Below, in pieces: positions 1 through 13,487 of a stretch of DNA of 61,248 bases; the stretch's first letter is position 1, and the number at the start of each line of letters is the position of its first letter. The DNA comes from Saccoglossus kowalevskii (lineage: Eukaryota > Hemichordata > Enteropneusta > Harrimaniidae). The position numbers and the translations under genes are program-made. The stretch is taken from the NCBI RefSeq assembly GCF_000003605.2, contig NW_003125930.1, positions 31,141-92,388 on the forward strand. The letters run 5' to 3'. A model generated the notes under the pieces. It had not been told where the DNA came from and ran no database searches. It saw nothing but the letters and a program-made list of their open reading frames with translations.

Positions 1-2678
1 CAGTCCATGTGTTATTCGTGGGTTGATGGAATTTTTTGGCATATGTGACATTATGTGACTTTAGTTTGAGTCAGTGTTGACATCTTGCGTAAGCGAAATA
101 TTGTAAGGTTCTATCCCAATAACAATCCATGATCATTTAGAATTACCTCCTGGAGGGGATATTATTTGTTAATATGATTGCCATGAATGGTTTAATGATA
201 CCATGTGATTGGCTGGTGAAACTTTAGAGGGCGGGGTTCATGTCTTTCAATTATACCGTTATAAGCCTTCACTTGTATTTGAATCAAGTAGAAACAATGG
301 AGAATCCATTCCCTAGTACCAAGGTGACGGCGACAAAAGAGCAGGACATTCGCCATCAGAGCGTCGTAGCTTTACGATAATGTAAACCTCTATTTGCACG
401 CAATTCTTTACAACAAAACGCACCAACTTTCACTAGTTTTTTTTTATTCTGATGATGGTGAATTATCACCCAAAGTGTCATAGAAGAATTTATTGTTTAA
501 ATAACTGGATAGCACATGATACAAATCGACTAATTAGAACGCACCGTTACAGCGCACATTATGTTTTTTTTATAGTTATATATACAGTAAAACACAGTAT
601 CATGATTCACGAATTTATGACCACCAAGAGACAGTGTTGAGTTCATCATGTTTATTGCTAGTAATCAAGGCAAGGGCTTTACATCCGAGTACTTCTTTGA
701 GTCATCTTAGGTAAGATTAGTACATGACAGAATGCCCTAAATAAGTTTGTTGTTGCATTGGAAATGACGGTGTTTTACGAACGCAACAGGCTTATTTATA
801 TCGAACCCATTGATAAATTCGAAGGCTTTAATATTTAAAATTCCCAGTATTTAGGACACCTAATCACATCATGCCAGTAAGCTGATGACACGTTGACAGG
901 TATTCATGAGATTGATGCTACGCCTTCTGCTTTTAAAATACCAGTCTTTTTCACTTTCGAAATTTCCCATGGGAAGCGTAGACTTCTATCTCTGTTGTAA
1001 AAGGGATTTATTTAGCAGGATTTGTTAGACTACATTTTTATGCTACTGAGGTTTTCTATAAAAGATGATCACTCAGTCGGACTTTTGACTCCCAAATAAA
1101 GCGAGGCATGCAATCTTTGTGATTACTTTATACACTATGCCTATGTATATATGTTTTTCTATTGATATTATAAAAATAATAGTTTATGGTTGAAATATGT
1201 GCATATTATTTAACTTATTTTGCAATTAAGCAACTTCTACTTTAACAACCACTTAACAGGTTTAAATGACACCAGGTACATAGTTGGGTTGGGTGTTAGT
1301 ATTGAATTATTTATTAATTTCGATTCTTTCATGACAATTTTGCAAATGATCCGTCTTCATTGTCTGGTGCCGCCAAGTCTCGAGATAGAGGTGTCATGTA
1401 TTCAATGATATCAACGTTAAGATACACATTGAAACATCCTATGTCTAAAAATATACAATGTTTTCATTTTATTATTTTTACTTGAATATTTTTCTGTTAG
1501 CCTCGGTGGTTGGTCGGCACCCGATTTGGTATATATACCTTTAATGTGTTGAACATAATAAAAGTGTGCATGCTACATCATTATACCCATTAGTATGTTT
1601 ACATGTAAATTACTACAGTAGCCAAGTATCTTTACATCTCACTTGCAATGTACACAATTATTGTAATGAACACATTAAAATGAGGTGTATGGGTGTAGGT
1701 CACATCAACTTATGAAGGACAAAAACTGAAGACATTTCCATTGATGTCATGTAGCCTGAAATCTCTTACTTCTAATCTGTGTCAATAATCTCGGAATACA
1801 CACGACTTACACGTGACATTAAGAATACACACGACTTACATTCATTTTGAGAAAAGCCTGATATTGTTACTCTCATACATAACTACTTATACATCAACTC
1901 AACACGTGACATTAAGTATACAACATGAAGGCTAACACTTTTGTGTGTGTTTTTTTAGAAACATGTTTCGACTACATTCGGACATTTTGACACGATTTTG
2001 TTCATGAATGATCACGCCCTTAACGCAAGTGTTGCTGTCCAACCAATGTCTTTGAGATTATGTTTGTGTTCTCTGTTCTTTTTCGATAAAATCTATGGTT
2101 AATCAATTATACATATAGTTATCAGACCAAATTTGGAAAGGGGTGATATGTTATTTATAATTTTCTAGTTTGACCACAATATGAAAGAAAATGAATACAA
2201 TTTGCTATTTTGATCATATTAACAATGCATGTGTATTGCTATAGAATGCTGGAATTATCAACAGGACATATACTTAGTACCCATTAGTGATGACGTCATT
2301 CATGATAATCAATATGTGGGTTAAGTACAACACGAGATTTAATAGAAATTAAATTTGAGAATGTCATGTCCCATTTTCACATTTCTAAAACCTAATGTTG
2401 CAAATACTGAATATAAATGGTATTTAACAGCGACGCGGCCTGTAGTAAAATTACATGGTTTGAAACTCACTCATGTTTGCGTGTAACTATGTATATTACA
2501 CGTCATCTGTCGAACTTGGAAGTGTGAAAGTGCCACAATCGCCATAAAGCGACAGTGTAAATGAGCAAAACATTTTACGCGTGTTGAGCTCAGTGAAGTG
2601 ACGACTTGCGTTCAGAATGTGATCCCCTAAACTCGCCTTTAATTTACGTGAGTCCGAGGCGATTTTTCCAACATTTTG
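1..2678. other. Intergenic DNA, no gene seen
   Basis: AT-rich DNA with only short random open frames on both strands. I see no splice-bounded coding segment. A small local direct repeat lies near 1793-1840 (GAATACACACGACTTAC occurs twice about 35 bp apart). Confidence 0.6.
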
Positions 2679-2810
2679 ACATTAGTGTTCAGTGATGCGG
2701 ATCCATGTATGTCTTTTTGTACCTGCACTATAGGCAGTCACTCAAACTTGCGTGACATAATCCTGGCCACTGGCAAATCCGCTGAGTAGTAAAAATTTAA
2801 AACAGTATTC
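2679..2810 (+). repeat. Dispersed direct repeat, copy A
   Basis: This 132-bp segment from GACATTAGTGTTCAGTGA to AAAACAGTATTC recurs about 730 bp downstream at 3407-3577 at high identity. Copy A lacks two short blocks that copy B has. No coding capacity or terminal inverted repeat was recognised, so it is a local duplication or an unclassified interspersed repeat. Confidence 0.8.
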
Positions 2811-3406
2811 GTTCTTTCTCTTCCTCAGATTTTCATCAGTTAAGTACTATTGAAATATATAGTATGTAAAGCACATTCTAATACCAGTGCTATACTATTG
2901 TATCGCAATCTGTCTATGTGACATAGGGCGTAATTTCTCTGTATCAATCATAGCTACACACTGTGTAGCAATACTGTATACAACAAATAACCTAATGAGT
3001 CAAGTGAGTCTAATGAATGTGTGCTCCAGAGTTACAGGCCTGTCCCTATTGATGTACATATATTATTTCAGAACATAGTTTATGTGTTTATAAAATATAG
3101 TAGCATATTGCCATCATATGTGTGATCCAAATAACGCATTATTAATTTACACATATATAGAAACTGATTCTTATCTAAATGTTGTATGTAAGTTTATCTA
3201 ATATTTCAGAAGTCATTTTATGATGTTTACATGTATATATATTCATTTTGAGATTTTAGTAATTCTTGGGTGATATTTTGAGTTTAAAACATAACTATTT
3301 TTTGGCGTAATATGGCGGTACAAAGGTGTCACTTTTGTCACAATAGTGTTTAGTGTTTCCAACACTGTACTTAAAAACAGTTTTCAAATCGTAGCGAGTA
3401 GCATTA

Positions 3407-3577
3407 GACATTAGTGTTCAGTGATACGGATCCATGTATGTCTTATTGTACATGCACTATAAGCAATCATTCGAACTTGCGTGACAAAATAATAAAGTAT
3501 ACTTTACAATCCTGGCCACTAGCAAATGAACACACCTTAGAAAAACCGCTGAGTAGTAAGAATTTAAAACAGTATTC
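3407..3577 (+). repeat. Dispersed direct repeat, copy B
   Basis: Second copy of the segment at 2679-2810, in the same orientation. It contains two extra blocks of roughly 20 bp (near 3487-3508 and 3528-3545) absent from copy A. The indels show that the copies have diverged independently. Confidence 0.8.
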
Positions 3578-3811
3578 TACTAAGATTAAAGATTAACTCA
3601 CATATGCCCCAAAGCAAAGATTACATTCAACGAGTATTTGCAGGTAAACAATATAAGCCTTAGTTTAAATACGAAGAAATTTAATGACGATTGATGTCAA
3701 TGGAAAGTATCACTATGAAATGTTCTATTCAATGATTAGTTTGGCAATACATCAATATTACTTGGCGGTGTAAATAATATTTTAATGTATTTATTTATTT
3801 ATAGACTTCAT

Positions 3812-4397
3812 CAAATACACCGTAAATACATATGCATACATCATATAATCATATGAATACACCATAAAAGTATATGAATACATCATAGAATAATATGAAT
3901 ACACCATATAAGTATATGAATACATCATAGAATAATATGAATACACCATAAAAGTATATGAATATATCATAGAATAATATGAATACACCATACAAGTATA
4001 TGAATACATCATATAATCATATGAATACACCAAAAAGTATATGAATACATCATATAATCATATAACAATACCATGAAAGCATATGAATGCACCGTAAAAA
4101 TATACGAATACATTTTAAAAGCATATGGATACACCATGGAAGCATATGAATACACCATGGAAGCATATGGATACACCACGGAAGCATATGAATACACCAT
4201 GGAAGCATATGAATACACCATGGAAGCATATGGATACACCATGGAAGCATATGAATACACCATGGAAGCATATGAATACACCATGGAAGCATATGAATAC
4301 ACCATGGAAGCATATGAATACACCATAGAAGCATATGAATACACCATGGAAGCATATGAATACACCATGGAAGCATATGAATACACCATGGAAGCAT
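3812..4397. repeat. 21-bp minisatellite with a 42-bp higher-order half
   Basis: About 28 tandem units of 21 bp. The right part (about 4070-4397) is a near-uniform array of GAATACACCATGGAAGCATAT. The left part (about 3812-4070) alternates two diverged 21-bp variants, GAATACACCATAAAAGTATAT and GAATACATCATAGAATAATAT, giving a 42-bp higher-order period. Because 21 is a multiple of three, long open frames exist on both strands (repeats of VYSYASM or AYEYTME type). They follow from the period and are not evidence of a gene. Confidence 0.95.
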
Positions 4398-7300
4398 CAA
4401 GTGGGTAATTAATAGTGTTCATAGTTTCAATGGCGGTGTATGAGGAAATAGTACGCCTTTAACGACTTGTATTTGCGATACACGTTTGTGAAAAAAAAAC
4501 ATATCATATTTCCATATCTGTGTCGATAAAAGCTGAAAAATAATAAATTGGAGGGCACTGAATGTTCCAGTAATTAGTAAAATGCCACCACAAAAACTAA
4601 CGACCGACCTACAAAGAGTTATGAACCAACGGCTAGATAAGTATCATATTATTGTATCGAATCAACGCGATATTTGCTATAACTTATGTAACATGATGTA
4701 GACAGCATAATCACTATAAGCATTCACCATGTAGTCAAATGCTGTATGCCAAAAATGTGTACCTCGGGTTAGCTGAGGTCTCTAATGAGCGCGTGCTCTA
4801 GGGTTACATTCTTCGAAAAAGTCCTCATAAATTATACACATACATAATTGGCAATTATCATGAACTAGAAGCAATTCAACATTGAACATTTTTAGGTGGT
4901 TCATTAGTTTGTTGATATAGCGGTCGTTGATTCGCTATTTGGTGACTACAGTGATTATCTATCCACTGTATGTCTGTATACTCGTGATCTGGGTTCCAAA
5001 CCACCGCAAAGTAATACATAAATGCAAAATCACTGTAATGCTTAGTAGCAAAATACAATTTCCGAAAGGTAATATTACACCAAATAAATTGCTTCTCAGA
5101 TAAGCATACTAAGTCCAGTTTTCAAAATCATAAAACGTTCACGCTAAAGTAAATACGATGTTATTATTTAACATTAAAGGTACTCAGTGTCAGTATTTTA
5201 AATTGTATAGCGTTATAATATTATTATTAGTGTTTACTAAGACCCCCCCCCCCCAGTGCTGTGTTGTGCAGACAAATGTATATCCTATGTAGCGTTGCTC
5301 AATCGACAATAAACAAAAAATTCTATGTAGACAAAATCAGATGTAATAAAATCCATACCAGGGATTAAAGCGGAGTTTATGTTATTAGTTCTATTTCCAG
5401 TAGTAATTCGGACTCAAGATATTGCTAATTTGTTTCGATGAAAAAACACACATATTTAATGTACACAACAATGACCTGTCGAGATTAGTTTGTCTGAGGT
5501 TAGATATTCCTGTGCGTTTTTTCATTTAGACTCAATTTCATGGTCTGTTTGAATGCACTTATTCATAGATTTTATGACATGGTATCCTGTGATAATTCCG
5601 GTTTACAGGGTTGATATCTATATATATAACATCTACAGCACTGATACGTGCTAGAAAAGTTGAATTGTAATTCTTGAGTGAGGAGGAGCCCCAAGCATCA
5701 GGAAATGGTGAACGTTTATACTGAATTGAAAGCATTTTTGATTACAATATTATGCATCAGGAGATCAGCAATGCGGAACTTTCTTGTTTGACCGCAAGGT
5801 GTGTGCGCTGCATACGGTATAATTGATCTCTATATTGCGGTATGTTTGTTCGTAATTTCACAAAGAAAACGAGTTTCGCATGAAATTAATTCATAAACAC
5901 AATGCTAATATAATTCAGTTAATTTTAAGTGTTGTATAACAACTCGTAGTTTTGTGTTTTTTCTCTACAACTTTAGACATCTAATCAATAATGTAATGAC
6001 AATATAGACGCAGTAATAATACTTGCACTACTCTATGTTTATAGCGAGCATTGATGATTGCCACTTCAAGACAACTAATATACCACGCAGACGACGTTCA
6101 CACACCAATGTTACCCAACTCTTACATAATATTATTTTGACGTAGCAGCCCTCGGAAACATGCGTCACTGTTCAATCGATACTATCGACAAAGCTCGACT
6201 ATATTAACACGAGTTACCATTTGTCAATCCGTGTGATGAGATCTAGGAGTTACAACCACATCACAAAAACAGATTCAGTTTACCGATTAAGTCAAGAATT
6301 GATTTACACATATTGAACTTTCATATCTTTGAAAAGAACATAGTCAGATTTAACAACCAACCACTATGTGTCTGTAGTATGTCCAATCAAAGTAAAGATG
6401 TACTGCGTGTGTTTACTTTGATTTGATATAGTATTTATTCTCTCGTGTATTCGGTTTTATTTAGTTGCTTTACTTTCTATGCTACCATGAGTTAATTATG
6501 TACATGGCTAGTCTAATTTTGGGGACGTGTCTTCACTTTATGGCGTTCCATATAATTGGCACGCTTTAACTTTAGACTATAGACAACTAAATCACGCTTA
6601 GCTCCTTGTACTGTAAATTGCTTCCTTATAAGTATTGATGATTTAATGGTCACAGCTGTCTGTGTCAAAATAGTAAATCTATTAAACTATTTATTTATTA
6701 GCGCAAATTGTACTAAACTTGTCAGTATTCTTACGTTAACATGCTTATATTGATTGTATATACAGAACATTCTATGTGTTCTGTTTATATTCGATTTAGA
6801 TTAGGTGCTTTGATTCATTGACTGTGATTGGCAGAGATTCCTATAGTATTTACACGATATCTTAACATTCTGCAAGACTTGTAGTTCATATAAAAGTCAC
6901 AGTATATAATGACTATATTAAATGAAACACATACAAATTAAATCAGCATGGCTACTAGTCGGTCATTTTCCATTAACAGACGTGCATCCGTAGCGCATCA
7001 CTAAAAACAACTTTTTACTAACAACTTATCAATTATCTTGCATTTCTACCAACTGAAACAAAAAAATAGTGAAAGTGTATCTGAGGAACATAGAACATAT
7101 GATAAAATCAACAAAACAACTATACACCGGTCGGTCATAGTTCAGTGACAAATCCACATACGTATGTATACGTATGCATCAATTTTGAAAAAAATCAGTT
7201 AATGCGGGTTCGTCGAAACCCAAAACATACATTCGAAGTAGCTATTTATTAATTTCATAACGTACGTCGTACATAAATAACAATATCATTTGAAATTATA

Positions 7301-10300
7301 ATATAAATTTAATTATCTTTATTACTATCATTATAGTATTACTGAGTGAAGTGGAGTAATACATTGAATCTCCAAACCTGATGAGGTTCACTGTTCAAAT
7401 TCCAGCTCCGTTGCGTGTTTTTCGTGGTTATTTGAATTATTTGGAAGGGGGATACTAAATACACACACATTTAATTATATTTTTATTTGATGTTTCAAGT
7501 GATTTTTGCTATCGTCTTCTGCGAGCATTTCATAATTGTCAGGTTTATAATTGTTTAACCAACCCTCTTACATACCATCGTTGGATTGTATTGGAAAAAC
7601 GCAAATACTCTAAATGTACGTTTCCAATGCTAAAAATGACCCGTTACGAGTATATTGAAATGTTCTGAAACTGTAAACAACAAACGAATTATACTGTATC
7701 CCGCGTTGGACTAGTTTTACTAGAAAATATGGTAGTATCATAATCCGAGTTCAATCCTTTCTTCTGACACTAATAAATAACATACACCCCTGTGTCTGGT
7801 GGAGGTAAATAGTCATTAACAATGACAAACGGTATTTTTTAATACAAACACACGAAACGAACTCATATAGGCGGATAACAACTCTGTAATCTGGTCATTT
7901 CAAAACACTGAATTTCTATGGAAACTGTGTGCATCAACTCATCTCTTCATTATGTCTAGTGTATAGATTGAATACCATGTGACGTAAAACCTTAATGGTG
8001 TTGGTACTTATACTAAGTGTAATAATGCATTTTTATCTGTCACAATGTTCTAGCCATAGCGATGTCATTACCGATGAAAGTCTCTGTTGAATATTCTTTC
8101 AAATATACCATGTTATGCCTTAGTGACGTGACACGTAAGCGTTTCCATCCCTCAGACACTTCACAAAATGCATTTATTATTCGAATCAATGTAATCCTCC
8201 GCGGTGAACATTCGAATAACCCTTTGGTGAAGTAAGTGGTTTAATCGTTGTACGTGGTTATAGCATAAAATAATTATTATTACGATGTACTTAATTTAGT
8301 GTGTGACATACACATTCTAATATTTCATATATATGTCATGTATGTCACATCACAGGTGTCTTCGTGGTTGTCCAGTATGGGATCATCACTAAAAGAAGTT
8401 GTTTGCTGTTGGCACTGATCTCTTCCAAACACGATTCTTTAATTACAATAAGTAGACCAGTCGCTTAGTTACTATCACAGCCATTAGAGCAAGTCGAGTA
8501 CACAGAGATAGTTGTTTCAATCTTCAATCTTCAATGAAAAGGTGCTTATCAACGATAATGTATTGGATTAACTGATTATTTTCTTTAGCACATAAAATAG
8601 AATATTATATGCACAGTAAATCAAATTATAGATGTTAGATTTCAAAGAAACACGAATTAATTAATATCCATTGTTTAATATTTGATAGCAGTACAAAATG
8701 CTGCCTAAATGATTGATTAGGTATCATGTCTGTTCATTCGTTTTTAAATTTATGTATCCGTGATAAGAAGTAATTGGTTTTCTTCAATGAATGATATATT
8801 AATGTGCATAATAATTAATTAACTGACCCTGAGTTGTCGCTAAGTTAACAATGTTATTCAGCAGTCAGGATACAGTGCATCGTCAAACAAATGTTTTGGA
8901 TCTGGTAGGTTTGATGATATTTAGCGAAACACAATTTTGACATTTTTACTAAATTGTTCCATCTGAGTAGTTATTTGACATTCCTAAGACAAGACATTGT
9001 ATCACAGTGTAAGGCCTGCTTATCGCAATTAAGAGGGCCACCCACAGAACTCACACTGGACAGGGGGTTCATTCACTACTAGAATGGTTCACAATTTCAT
9101 TGTTTTGAAGTACGGGTACACTCTATTTTTATTTGTTCAATATTATATAGTTGATGGAACCTTTTACTCTGTTAGCTAAAAGGAATTTGTTGTAATTTAC
9201 TGGCTAACCACGTCTACTGTTAAAAGCTTATTGAATAACTTTAGGTTAAATCTGTTAATAAAAACTACGAACATAATACAGTGTAATTTCATGGCTACCG
9301 GTGTATGAAATACATTAATGTCAATTTTACATAATGAAAAATTATTGTGGAGGAGAGAATAAAGCATATTAATTACATTTGAAATAAATTCTAAATATAA
9401 AATATATCATCCATGTTCTATAAAACCGGTGGATTAGTGAATATGACGTCATAATATATATCTATACACAGTATCCTGAAAACAAATAATCTTGAGTTTC
9501 TATTTCATGTGATACGTGTTGCAATATATTATGGCAGCAGAGTCGAAGCTACATTAGAGAGAACTATTCCATATGCAGATCTTATCCAGTTTAAGTGATA
9601 CTCATACCTACCCTGTATCTGTTGCGGGTAATGACCGTGTAGTCGTCGTTATTTAATATTTATACAGTAAATACAATTTGCATTGGAAATTCAATTGAAA
9701 TAAAAGCGAAATCTACTACATTACTGCTATGTTAATGTTATATGAAATATCTCCTCATTTCATACCAAAAATCAATATTTAGAGATGGAGTTTGGGCGCA
9801 TCCATAATTACAATACGACTTGAGGTAACGTAGACTTGTAATTATTTACTGGTATTGGAGAAAAATGAATAAAAATTGCCTGCAACCAGAATGAAACGAT
9901 GGTGACAGCTGGAAGAACCTCATCCATAATGATGCAGTATTCACCATGACAACGCATCATTTTTAATATGTCCTGTAGTTATATCGTGTGTTGAATGTTT
10001 TGTCAGCATGGCGGAAACATTGCATTAAGTATACACGAGCGCCTATGCGTTTTAGTTTCATGGCTGTGACTCTAATTCATAGTGGATTCTCGATTATCTA
10101 CCTCAGAAGGACAGAGAGTGTGGCGATTCAGTCATGCTTTGAGATCCCAAGCTATTACAATTATTCGCCTCGGGATGGCAATCACACAAATTACCCTACT
10201 CGGTAAATTGTGTATTCCTATTATGTGATTCGCATTTTAAGTAGAAAAATATGTTCTCATTGCCAAGTACATCGCAATGTAGCGAGGAAAGGTGGTATGG

Positions 10301-12411
10301 ATTCAATGCAATTATATTTGCTATATGACGATATGTTGTACCGAATATAGCCAGCATATTTATTCATGCCGTCGTTGAGTAAGTTTCAGTGCACTTTATA
10401 AATGCGTGGTGACAATTTTGAAATTATAACAGTGTTCGTACATTTTATATATATTTACTAAACTAAGCAGTTTTAGTTCAAACAAGTGAAGGCTCATACG
10501 GTCGGGCATTATCGTCGTTGTTTCCTAATCGGATTCAGAAAAAGTTCATTACTTGAAACCAACGAAATAGCTACATGTAGTTTACGTAGCTATCACTCTT
10601 CACTGAGTAACTGTCATTAAAATATTTACAATTAGTATTTTGTAAGCCACAACGTAAGAATCGTTATTATCTAGGAAATGCTGCAAATGGAGCTAGATTA
10701 AAGATAGCTGCATTCTTATTTGCCTATTTATTTTTAGAATTATACTGAAATATAAAGGATTACTTTTGAGGTTAAGAAATAATGCAATCATTCACGTGTG
10801 AGTCTTTCCAGCTGTATACATGTGTCTGTGTTACAGTACTATCGTGCTAAAGTTCAGAGTATTGTTATAATCGCACTGTCTGCACAAATAATAATGGGAG
10901 TCGAGAATAAATTACTGTTCACATTCCTGCTTCTCATATTGTCATCTACAAGCTGTGATAATATAGTATTATTCGAATTATGCTGTGTACTATTTGTTGA
11001 TGAAGTTATGTTGAGGATATTCCAAAGATGTGTTTTATGTGAGAATTTATTATACATATAATATTACATATTGATTTATAAACACCAACTTAAATTATCC
11101 AAGTGAACGTACACACGAAATGGATAAAATAAAATACGTCACAGTTGCACAATAGTTGGCAGTTTATTTTCTTGTATTCCACTCATTTTCTATGAAAAGT
11201 ATATTTTTAATCGACTTATTACATTATATGCTATAATTATAGTACTTTAATACATATAATAACACGTTATTTTTAATGAAAATAAACCTTATTTTAGTTT
11301 AAACGCCATCATAGATCTAAGTGTGACACGAATGTTTATTCTGAAGCAACTTTGAAGCAAAATAAATCATTATTTACTCACCCGAAACGCAATATATAGT
11401 CAGTATACTTTATTGAGTTGCACAAAGCCAATTGATTTCCATTCAACTCTGTGATTGGACAACGATATTGTAACCGTTACTATAGCAACTCACGAATAAA
11501 CAATATTCACGAGCTTGAAAACACAAAACACTTTATAATTTATATAAAAAAACTAATGAAACATTCCAATTTATTAAATTGGAACTTCCTTCTATCAACA
11601 AATACGTAATTAGGATACGAAAAACGCATTTTTAAAAAATGTAGAGGATCGTTTCAAAAGTTATTATTATGCAAATAGTGGACCTTTAAGCTAAATAGAG
11701 CGTTTGTATCATCGAAACTCTTGATATTTAACGTGAAATGTTGAACGGCGAAAGATATCTGAAGGAGTTAAACACACAATGTAATAAGAGGTGATAATTG
11801 TTGTCGCTTGTATGCCAAGAAAAGCTATGTCAAACATAAGTGTTGATGCAATTTCAGGAACCATTTCACATGTCATCGCTTCGTATGTGATGCATCACTC
11901 GTTTTTACGTACTGTATGTCCATGTTATTATTGAATAATCGTCACCAGTACCGATGTTCATGCTAACAAATAACGGTCTTAAATTGATGCGATTGCTGTA
12001 TTTTTTCACAAACATTTCCAGTATTGCAGTCTGCCGTAATTATAACACCCCACTAGAATTAATCATATATTTATTTTTCCGAATTCAACACCGAATGTTT
12101 AAACTCACGCTATATTCTAAGTTAGAGTACGTGTCATATACCATACACAGTGAAATGAACAATGGAAAAATTAAATACTGCTGCACTCATGGCTTTCAAT
12201 GCCTATGCATGCAATACACATTTTAATTCACACTTGAGCTTGTCAAACGTAAAGACGTGACTCGTATTGACATGCTCATTTGACATCAAGTTATCTGAAT
12301 TCCAATGTAAACTACCACATTATTCCTTATTGGTTTTAAAATTCAAAATAGTTTTGTTTTTACACATTCATCTCCGGTTGTTATAGCGACGTTGATGTGG
12401 AAGATATATGT
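4398..12411. other. Intergenic DNA upstream of the cyclase gene
   Basis: Eight kilobases of AT-rich DNA without a recognisable exon, RNA gene or transposon. A C12 homopolymer lies at 5243-5254. Open frames such as those near 9988, 10798 and 11954 encode nothing recognisable. Confidence 0.55.
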
Positions 12412-12424
12412 TGCGCCTGCGCGA
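12412..12424. promoter_or_regulatory. NRF1-like GC palindrome upstream of the cyclase start
   Basis: TGCGCCTGCGCGA resembles the animal NRF1 consensus (YGCGCAYGCGCR) with one central mismatch. It stands out in very AT-rich DNA, about 390 bp before the start codon at 12815. Regulatory use is inference. Confidence 0.25.
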
Positions 12425-12814
12425 ATGAAAGCCTTGCTGTCCCCGTGAATTTCCAGAGCGACTCAAACATAATTTGGTTTGATACGTTGTAACAACGCGT
12501 GTGAAAGCTCTCTACCAAATCATTCGTCACTATAGGCAAGGTTTATATATTTGAATGTATTCCTTTTATCTCGTTAGTTCTAATTGCGATAGATTAGTCG
12601 AATCGTTTATGTAACGTTGTGTGTTTTCTTACGCTGAATGTGACAACGTGTATTATGTTGCTTTGCTAATGATAAGTAGTGTGTTATTCTAATCAGCGTA
12701 CGTATATTTCTATTACCGCTATTTCACAGATCCATATGTAGCTGATTCTATATCAACTGAGTTTAGTGATATCGATTTAAGGATACACAGCAGTGAGGAA
12801 AATTTGTTGCAGCA

Positions 12815-13487
12815 ATGAAGCACATTGATTTGACACTCGCGTCCCGGCAATTATGGGTAGTTGTCTTCATGTGTTCAAGTTATGTAGTTGCAGTTCATTA
12901 TCAAGTTGCCTTCATCGGCACATTTTGGCCTGTACCTCCGTTCAAAATGCAACGTATTGGTGGGGCCGTTGACGTAGTAGTTGACAGAATTAACGCAGAC
13001 ACCGACCTCTTCTCAAACTTTACACTAAACTATACATTTTCTGACACCTTTTGCTCAGCCAAAAAATGTTTGGATACATTAGTAACCCAGGCAAGAGACG
13101 TCGGTGTTGCGGCTGTCATTGGACCACCGTGTACATCTGAAAGTGAAGTATGCGGACTTTTGGCTGCTGAGTGGAATTTTCCAATGATCAGTTATGTAGC
13201 ACGTGGTGAATCTCTTTCTGATAAACAAAAATTTGGCACTTATAGCCGAGTAGTTGCTCCGGCAGGCAAAGATGTGGCGGCGACAATAGATTGGATTTCG
13301 TCGATGGGATGGGATCACGTCGGTATCATATACATTGAAGCCATCTGGGGAGACATTGTGATGACCAGCTTGTTGCCAGGATTGGAAAGCAGAAACATGA
13401 CATATTACGTAACTAAATATAGTGAATTGACGGTAACTGAAAAGATACGAGAAGACGCTATACTGGAGGTTACTGCAGAAGCTAGGA
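12815..13487 (+). CDS. Guanylate cyclase exon 1: signal peptide and N-terminal ligand domain
   Basis: Encodes residues 1-224 and ends in phase 1 at GTAAGT. A hydrophobic leader precedes [13 protein letters not shown]. The Cys pair in DTFCSAKKC and GPPC matches the conserved first disulphide loop of ANF-receptor domains. Potential N-glycosylation sites include NFT, NYT and NMT. Confidence 0.93.

Noticed and set aside
3791-4422. Long open frames on both strands rich in repeated Tyr-Ser-Met or Glu-Ala-Tyr-Glu-Tyr.
   Set aside because: They are produced by a 21-bp tandem repeat whose length is divisible by three; no start context, splice site or homologue supports translation.
7339-7430. Possible second SINE head: A-box-like TGAGTGAAGTGG and B-box-like GGTTCACTGTTCAAATTCC.
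   Set aside because: The B box has an extra base and no tail or body was recognised; too weak to call.
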